Assembly (NCBI GenBank): GCA_963726125.1
Contig: CAVSBG010000013.1
Location: 124,001-188,000, forward strand
Direction of reading: 5' to 3'
From: JAMXLO01 sp963726125
GTDB taxonomy: Bacteria > Pseudomonadota > Alphaproteobacteria > Acetobacterales > Acetobacteraceae
DNA length: 64,000 nucleotides
In this document: piece after piece, positions 58,758 to 64,000 of the stretch
How positions within the stretch are numbered: the stretch's first letter is position 1
Layout: each line of letters begins with the position of its first letter
Notes under the pieces: model-generated
What the model saw: only the letters and a program-made list of their open reading frames with translations
The model's database searches: none
What the model was told of the DNA's origin: nothing
Program-made: the position numbers and the translations under genes

Positions 58758-59969
58758 TTAGAACAGGCCGGCAATCCCCGCGTAGAGGCATACGCCGCTG
58801 ATACCGGTGAAGCACACTGCCACCACCACCGCGTAACTGCCACGCAGCCCCAACGGCTCCGGCATCGCCACCCGCGCGAGGCAGAACAGGAAGCCTAGAA
58901 CCAGCGGCAACAACAGCGCGTTCAACACGCCCGCCGCGATCGCGAGATCGACCAGGTCCACCCCGGACGCAACCACCGCACCGCCCAGCACCAGCATCGT
59001 GGTCATCGATCCATAGAACCACGGTGCCTGCCGAGGATGATGCTCCAGCGAATGCCTCACCCCCAGCACCTCACCGATCGTCCATGCCAGCGTCAGGCAG
59101 ACAACGATCGTCGCCACCAACGCACTGCCCGAAAGTCCCAGCACGAACACCACGCGCCCGGCAACGACGCCCAACGTTGCGGTGAACGCGGTCTCGATCC
59201 GCGCCACGCTATCGAGCGCCCCATAGCCACCCAGCGTCGCCGCGCTCGCAATCAGCAGCGCCGAGCTGATCGTCTGGCAAAGCAGCACGCCCACCAGCGT
59301 TTCGATGCGCGCGGCCTTCATGTGCCGCAGGTCCAGTCTCTTATCGACGCTGGCCGATTGCTGGTACAGCAACGCCCAGGGGATGATGCTGGTGCCGAGA
59401 TTGGCCGCCAACAGATACAGATACCCTCGTTCATGCAGTGGCATCTGCAACGCCTGCCGCGCAATCGGTGCGAACCCCGGCGACGCCCGCCACGCCATGA
59501 CCAGGAACGCCAGCTCGAATGCCCCGAGCACCAGCGCCACCCGCTCCACCGAACGATACGATCCGCTGACCACCGTCGCGGTCAAACCAACGACCGCGCC
59601 GACCATCGTGACGCTGACCGGCACGCCGAACACCTGCCCAACGCCCGCGAGCCCACTGAGTTCGCTGACCAGCGCGCCGAAGCAGCTCATGGCCAGCGCG
59701 ACCAGCAGTAGGCCGGCGGCAACGCGGCCGAACCGGTGCAACACCAGTTCCGCCGCTCCACCCTGCGCACCAAGGCCAAGCCGCAGGGCGATCTCCTGTG
59801 CCATGAACATGAACGGGATCAGCAACAGGTTCGGCAGCAGCAGCCGATAGCCCCATTGTGCGCCGCTCTGCGCCAACGTGATGACGCTGCCCGCGTCGGT
59901 GTCCGCCAGCATGGCCACCAGACCGGGGCCAACCGCGAGCGCGATCGTCCGCCACGACCGTCCCGTCAT
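58758..59969 (-). CDS. Nramp-related metal transporter with altered metal-site motifs
   Basis: A 403-residue protein with about eleven membrane helices in the Nramp fold. In metal-transporting Nramps helix 1 contains DPGN and helix 6 a Met-Pro-His-Asn-type motif whose Met selects transition metals. Here helix 1 reads ADTDAGS and helix 6 reads GTSIIPWALLY, so both differ and the Met is absent. Loss of that Met is known in Nramp-related magnesium transporters, so a Mg-type or other hard-ion substrate is possible. TGATG overlap with the porin gene shows coupled translation. Confidence 0.82.
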   Translation of the reverse strand: MTGRSWRTIALAVGPGLVAMLADTDAGSVITLAQSGAQWGYRLLLPNLLLIPFMFMAQEIALRLGLGAQGGAAELVLHRFGRVAAGLLLVALAMSCFGALVSELSGLAGVGQVFGVPVSVTMVGAVVGLTATVVSGSYRSVERVALVLGAFELAFLVMAWRASPGFAPIARQALQMPLHERGYLYLLAANLGTSIIPWALLYQQSASVDKRLDLRHMKAARIETLVGVLLCQTISSALLIASAATLGGYGALDSVARIETAFTATLGVVAGRVVFVLGLSGSALVATIVVCLTLAWTIGEVLGVRHSLEHHPRQAPWFYGSMTTMLVLGGAVVASGVDLVDLAIAAGVLNALLLPLVLGFLFCLARVAMPEPLGLRGSYAVVVAVCFTGISGVCLYAGIAGLF

Positions 59970-61342
59970 CAGAAGTTCAGCATCGAGTGAAATCCAAATA
60001 CCAGCGCGTCGCGCCTGATGGAGCCGTCCGGGTTCAGCACATTTCCGCCTGGATGGAACACGTACTGCGCATCCGGCTGCAGCGTCATCCAGGGCGCGAC
60101 CTGCGCCTGATAGGTGACTTCCAGCACTGCCTCGCAATCGCGCACCGGGAACGACGGGTTGCCGTTGAAGAACCGAATGTCCTGATCCAATCCCCTCGCG
60201 CTCGCCCCAATTCGCGCGATGCCGAACGCAACGCCTGAGGTATCGTCTGCACGGGCAGGGATCAATCCCTTGTAACTCAGCCCCGCATCGCCCTCGAAGG
60301 AGATCAGGTTGCGATCCCCCGGACTGCCGCCGCCCAGCCGCGCGAAAGCCGACAATGTCCCGCCGGTCCTTGCCCGATACAACACGGCATCGACCAAGCC
60401 ATAAACCCCCCAATCGCCATCGTGATCGAGTGGTACGCCGTTCGATGCGGGACTGGCCAGTGATACGCCGGCAGTGTCGAACCGCTGATCCTGGAAGCGA
60501 TCGCTGCTGTGATACCAACTACCGAGCCTCAATGTGATCGGCAGCGCCTTCGCATCCTTCGCCTGGGTAACGGTGTAGCCCAACTCGTCGATGACGAAGA
60601 CGCCGCCGTTAAAGCTGACGAGGGTGCCACCTGGAATTGCAGCATTCAGACTATTCGATCCGTCATGGCCGGTCGGGTCGCCGCTGAACACAGCAGCCTG
60701 AGCGTAGAAGCCCTGTTCGGCCGCACTGAACTTCACGCGCACGAATGGCGCCGACAGTGGATACACCGGCCCGCCGCCGGGCAGATCCACTGCCATCCAG
60801 TCGGGCCACGGGAACGTCGAGTTCACGAACAGCGAGGCAGTGGTGCTGAGCATGAATTCCGAGTCAGCTCCCTCGATCCCGGCGCGGATCGACAACGCTC
60901 CGCCGAACAATCTCTGTTGCAGCCATAACTCGTACAGCCGCGTCGCCGGCGGTTCGGTAATGGTCCCGGAGACGTCAAGCAGGTTGCCGACCCAGCCTTG
61001 CGATAGCGATGGGCCCTGGCCCTGCAGCATCGAGGTATGGAAACGCGCGCCCTGCCATCCAACCAGTTGCTCAAGATCGACATCGATCTGTGCATAGAAC
61101 ACCCCATCGTACGACGCACCGCGCTTCATCCCGCCCGCGGTATTGGCGAATACCTCGGCGGTGTAGCTGCCGTTGATGGCGATGCCGTACTGCAAAAGCT
61201 CGGTTCGCAGTCCACCCCAGTCACCGGTCAGCACGGTCTGATGCCCGAAGTCGGTCTGCGTGCCCGGAACCGGCTGCTGCGCGTATCCTGACGCGCAGGG
61301 CAGCAGCACCAATAGTGTGATCAGGGCGGCACGTGGGGCCAC
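59969..61342 (-). CDS. OprB-type carbohydrate-selective porin
   Basis: GTG 61342 is chosen because GGAG lies 7 bases upstream and a clean signal peptide follows (APRAALITLLVLLPCASGYAQQ). The 457-residue outer-membrane barrel has the OprB features GDWGGLRTELLQYGI near the N-terminus and closes with a terminal Phe (VFGFHSMLNF). OprB admits sugars, but related porins pass inorganic ions. Here it is coupled directly to an Nramp-like inner-membrane carrier, which suggests that the pair handles an ion. Confidence 0.88.
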   Translation of the reverse strand: MAPRAALITLLVLLPCASGYAQQPVPGTQTDFGHQTVLTGDWGGLRTELLQYGIAINGSYTAEVFANTAGGMKRGASYDGVFYAQIDVDLEQLVGWQGARFHTSMLQGQGPSLSQGWVGNLLDVSGTITEPPATRLYELWLQQRLFGGALSIRAGIEGADSEFMLSTTASLFVNSTFPWPDWMAVDLPGGGPVYPLSAPFVRVKFSAAEQGFYAQAAVFSGDPTGHDGSNSLNAAIPGGTLVSFNGGVFVIDELGYTVTQAKDAKALPITLRLGSWYHSSDRFQDQRFDTAGVSLASPASNGVPLDHDGDWGVYGLVDAVLYRARTGGTLSAFARLGGGSPGDRNLISFEGDAGLSYKGLIPARADDTSGVAFGIARIGASARGLDQDIRFFNGNPSFPVRDCEAVLEVTYQAQVAPWMTLQPDAQYVFHPGGNVLNPDGSIRRDALVFGFHSMLNF

Positions 61343-61471
61343 TGCGTTCTCCAACTCCGCCACGGCGAACCATGACGGGGCAGCGACATGACGTGTTCGC
61401 CAACCCGACGGCAATCCTCGAGCCCGTCCGATTTCCGTTGCAGCGTGGCAGGATTGGCCAGACCATCGCGC

Positions 61472-62833
61472 ATGCCCCGTTCGATACCGCTTCTGTTCCG
61501 CTCGATCATGTATGCGCTGCGTGGCGGCTTCCTTGTCCGACCGTTGATCATTGCCGTACTGCTGGGGGCAACCGGCGCAACGCTGTCCTCCCTGGAAGAG
61601 AACATTCCGGCGATCGCGGATTGGCTGCCGCAGACACTGTTCCCGTCACACCAGGACCCGCAGATGGCGCAGGTGATCCTTGGTGGCATCGCCAGTTCGA
61701 TCATGACGGTGGTGTCCATTGTCTTCGCCATCCTGCTGATGACGCTGACGCTGGCATCGACGCAGTTCTCACCGCGCATCCTTATCAACTTCGTCCGTGA
61801 CCGGACCACGCAATGGACGCTCGGGCTGTTCCTCGGAACCTTCAGCTACTGCATCGCCGCGTTGCCGGCGGCACGTGCGCTGCCACGTCCATTCGCACCG
61901 GTTGCCACAGTGGCCGGGGCGATGGTGCTGGCCTTGCTGTGCGTCGCATGGCTGATCTTCTTCATCAACCATATTTCGCAATCGGTCAGCGTCAATCACA
62001 TCATCGATCGCATCGCCCGCGAGACCGAACTGGTGATTGACGACCTGATGCCGCTCAAACGAACGCCGCTCTATCAGCAGGAACATCCGCCGGTGCCAGA
62101 AATCGAAGGCGAGGTGGCGATCGTCAACGAGACGTCGGGCTATGTCAGGTTCATCGAGACCCAGAAGTTGCTGCAACTGGCACGGACGCATGGCATTCGG
62201 GTTCGGATGCTGCGTCGGATTGGACACTTCATCCCTGCCGGCATTCCGTTGCTGTTGGTGTCCCGTCCCGATCGTCTCTCGCACGACCTCATTCACGAAC
62301 TGCGGAGTGCCGTCGACATGGGGCCGACGCGCACGTTGCAGCAGGACGTTGAGTTCGGCGTCATTCAGATCGTTGACATCGCGCTGCGTGCCATTTCGCC
62401 CGCGGTCAATGATCCGAGCACGGCGATCAGCTGCATCGATCAGCTCAGCCGCATCCTGATTCGTTGGATCGGCCGTGCGTCGCCACCATCGCGGATCCAC
62501 AATCCGCCCCACGTATTGCGCGTTGTGCTGCCATGGATCGACCTCAATGGACTGCTCGACACGGCGTTCGAGCAGATCCGCCATTACAGCGCCAGCGACG
62601 TGGCGGTGAGCCTGCGGTTGCTGCGTGCGCTCGGTGACATTGCCAGCACGGTGCGTGAACCACATCTGCAGGAGATGCTTAGGCGGCGCGCGCAATCGGT
62701 GGTCGAGGGTTGTCAGGACCGTCTGTCCGATGGCGATCTGGTGATGCTGCGCGAGCGTGCGGCAGCTGCGTTCATCGCTTTGTCGCCAACAGACCGGACG
62801 TGGAATTGGCCAGCCATGAGGGATGCCGACTGA
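61472..62833 (+). CDS. DUF2254 membrane protein
   Basis: About 453 residues: four membrane helices in the first 200 residues (FLVRPLIIAVLLGATGATL and following, SSIMTVVSIVFAILLMTLTL, LGLFLGTFSYCIAAL, MVLALLCVAWLIFFI), then a long cytoplasmic part (SVSVNHIIDRIARETE; DIALRAISPAVNDPSTA). This is the DUF2254 layout; no function is established. ATG 61472 has no strong ribosome site, so the start is uncertain. It is divergent from the porin gene. Confidence 0.82.
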   Translation: MPRSIPLLFRSIMYALRGGFLVRPLIIAVLLGATGATLSSLEENIPAIADWLPQTLFPSHQDPQMAQVILGGIASSIMTVVSIVFAILLMTLTLASTQFSPRILINFVRDRTTQWTLGLFLGTFSYCIAALPAARALPRPFAPVATVAGAMVLALLCVAWLIFFINHISQSVSVNHIIDRIARETELVIDDLMPLKRTPLYQQEHPPVPEIEGEVAIVNETSGYVRFIETQKLLQLARTHGIRVRMLRRIGHFIPAGIPLLLVSRPDRLSHDLIHELRSAVDMGPTRTLQQDVEFGVIQIVDIALRAISPAVNDPSTAISCIDQLSRILIRWIGRASPPSRIHNPPHVLRVVLPWIDLNGLLDTAFEQIRHYSASDVAVSLRLLRALGDIASTVREPHLQEMLRRRAQSVVEGCQDRLSDGDLVMLRERAAAAFIALSPTDRTWNWPAMRDAD

Positions 62834-62976
62834 TACCAGGCGACCCGATTTCGGACGCACGCCGCCCGATTCATATGGATTTTTTATGCCGTGGCCGCGA
62901 TATCGGGCGTGCGTTCCAACTGGCCTCGCGGCCGGCTTCCGAGAGCGGTCATTGCATTGGAGTTTGGGAGATCCGC

Positions 62977-63210
62977 ATGAGCGATCTCGTCGATATTGCC
63001 ATTCCAGCCAACGCACAGGCGGTCGCCGAGTCGCTGGGGCTCGTCGTCAGTCGCAGCGTAACCGATGGGGCACGCGTGCGACGAATTACGCGCGAGGAAG
63101 CGGAGATCGCGGTCGCTTGCCTGCACGATTATGGCGTCGCGGCCCGGATCATCGACGCCAACCCACCGAGCGGTCCCCAACTGACGCGCGACACGCCACG
63201 GGCCGCCTGA
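62977..63210 (+). CDS. Small uncharacterised protein
   Basis: GGGAG lies 7 bases before ATG 62977. The 77-residue product starts MSDLVDIAIPANAQAVAES and has a mixed alpha/beta composition (VRRITREEAEIAVACLHDYGVAARIID). No family recognised, no membrane segment. It is followed 30 bases later by another small gene on the same strand. Confidence 0.55.
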   Translation: MSDLVDIAIPANAQAVAESLGLVVSRSVTDGARVRRITREEAEIAVACLHDYGVAARIIDANPPSGPQLTRDTPRAA

Positions 63211-63239
63211 CGGCGCCTGTCATCATCGAGGGGGTATTC

Positions 63240-63485
63240 ATGAGCAAGAAAAAGGACCGCGGTTGGTTTGTCTGCCCGCAATGGGCGGAGCTGGTGTCTC
63301 GGCATTATCCGGACGACGCAGCAGCGGCGCGTGCTTTGCGAAGCGATCCGAAGGTGTTGGCACGACTTCGCCAGAGGACGCCAGTTGCGAAATCAACGGC
63401 GCTGAAAGTGCTGCGGCGCTTCGCCGGACTGCACCCGATCGATGCTTCCGCCAACGCACTGATCGTCGATACGAGATCGCAGTGA
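63240..63485 (+). CDS. Small basic uncharacterised protein
   Basis: An 81-residue protein starting MSKKKDRGWFVCPQWAEL after GAGGGGGTATTC. It is helix-rich, basic, and contains LARLRQRTPVAKSTALKVLRRF, which could be a helix-turn-helix. I cannot assign a family. Position next to the previous small gene suggests one short operon. Confidence 0.55.
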   Translation: MSKKKDRGWFVCPQWAELVSRHYPDDAAAARALRSDPKVLARLRQRTPVAKSTALKVLRRFAGLHPIDASANALIVDTRSQ

Positions 63486-63785
63486 CACCGACCGCGGAGC
63501 CGCCCCCCATCAAGCTGCCTGGGATCGGCTGGATGCCCGTCTGACCGACGGACAACGTGGCTGGTCGGTGAACGTCTCAGCACGGTGGACCTTTTGGCGC
63601 TCATGCTGGCGCGGCGGGCACGCAACATCCCGCGGGACGCGACGAGTGGCCACAACTCGAGCCTGTACTCCGAACGACTGTGCGCGTTGCCCTCGTTCAT
63701 CGAATTGAACCGACGGGAGGTGCTGACCGGCTCGCATTTTGCAGGAGCGTGAAGCGGGGCTAAGAGCATACGGGGAGGACACCGC
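63486..63785. other. 300-base gap before the second acyl-CoA dehydrogenase
   Basis: The gap holds a 49-codon plus-strand frame at 63603-63752 (MLARRARNIPRDATS) without a ribosome site or known motif. No repeat or terminator is obvious. It is presumably the promoter region of the acyl-CoA dehydrogenase. Confidence 0.4.
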
Positions 63786-64000
63786 ATGCAGTTCAGCTTC
63801 ACCAGTGAGCAGGAAGAATTTCGCTCGGTCCTGCGTCGCTTCCTGGAGGAGAAATCGCCGCCAATAGTGGTGCGGCGGCTGATGGAAACCGATGCCGGTT
63901 GGGATCACGAGAGCTGGCGCGAGCTCAACCAGCAGCTCGGGCTGACCGCCGTCCATATACCGGAGGCGTACGGCGGGCAGGGCTTCGGCTTTGTCGAACT
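63786..64000 (+). CDS. Acyl-CoA dehydrogenase, N-terminal part (truncated by window end)
   Basis: ATG 63786 follows GGGGAGGACACCGC. The 71 visible residues (MQFSFTSEQEEFRSVLRRFLEE, then VHIPEAYGGQGFGFVE) are the N-terminal helical domain of an acyl-CoA dehydrogenase. The rest lies beyond the window. It is not related in position to the first acyl-CoA dehydrogenase. Confidence 0.88.
   Translation, partial: MQFSFTSEQEEFRSVLRRFLEEKSPPIVVRRLMETDAGWDHESWRELNQQLGLTAVHIPEAYGGQGFGFVE

Overview
The window is GC-rich chromosomal DNA from an alphaproteobacterium. It most likely comes from the Acetobacteraceae (Rhodospirillales); this rests on gene order and recognised families, since there is no rRNA or marker search behind it. 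The supporting evidence is a FixL-FixJ-FixK oxygen-sensing set, an alphaproteobacterial SOS box in front of lexA, the housekeeping order pyrB-pyrC-plsY-dprA-topA-rnr-ctpA-rpmG-pleD, and many GC-rich intergenic palindromes. No rRNA, tRNA, CRISPR array, phage or intact insertion sequence was seen.

Layout. 1-9.9 kb: a truncated amino-acid-type solute-binding protein, an uncharacterised protein, a thioredoxin-fold protein that has lost its second active-site Cys, a Tat-exported epoxide hydrolase, an alpha/beta hydrolase with a Cys nucleophile, an NHL-repeat protein, then fixL, a receiver-only regulator, fixJ and divergent fixK. 10-27 kb: a catabolic island. A plus-strand operon (two HpcH/HpaI aldolases, an SDR, a kynureninase) faces a long minus-strand operon (phosphoesterase, LivHMGF plus binding protein, metallo-hydrolase, carboxymuconolactone-decarboxylase-like protein, 3-hydroxyisobutyrate-dehydrogenase-like protein). 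These are followed by an alpha/beta hydrolase, a double-domain CoA-transferase and an Ntn-type asparaginase. The set looks built to import and degrade one amino-acid-like compound that cannot be named from sequence. 27-32 kb: an apparently decayed gap, Ku with a small upstream gene, a DMT permease, PleD and rpmG.

32-52 kb is mostly housekeeping: ctpA, rnr, topA, dprA, plsY, a dihydroorotase homologue without its HxH metal site, pyrB, gltX, comEC, lexA and moeA. A Phd/VapC toxin-antitoxin pair sits between pyrC and plsY on the opposite strand. 52-64 kb: ketopantoate-reductase-like and creatininase-family enzymes, an AlkA-type glycosylase, a sulfurtransferase coupled to cystathionine beta-lyase, a MazEF pair whose toxin is frameshifted, an acyl-CoA dehydrogenase, an OprB porin translationally coupled to an Nramp-like transporter, a DUF2254 protein, two small unknown proteins and the start of a second acyl-CoA dehydrogenase.

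The most unusual structure outside genes is a family of three elements of about 235 bp (near 9.9, 32.3 and 53.5 kb). Each is a chain of seven consecutive hairpins with a variable 32-35 bp central stem. Two other palindrome families and two short minisatellites are also present. The best regulatory reading is a FixK-type box (TTGAC-N4-GTCAA) placed as an activator site in front of the receiver-only gene of the fix cluster, which suggests a feedback loop.
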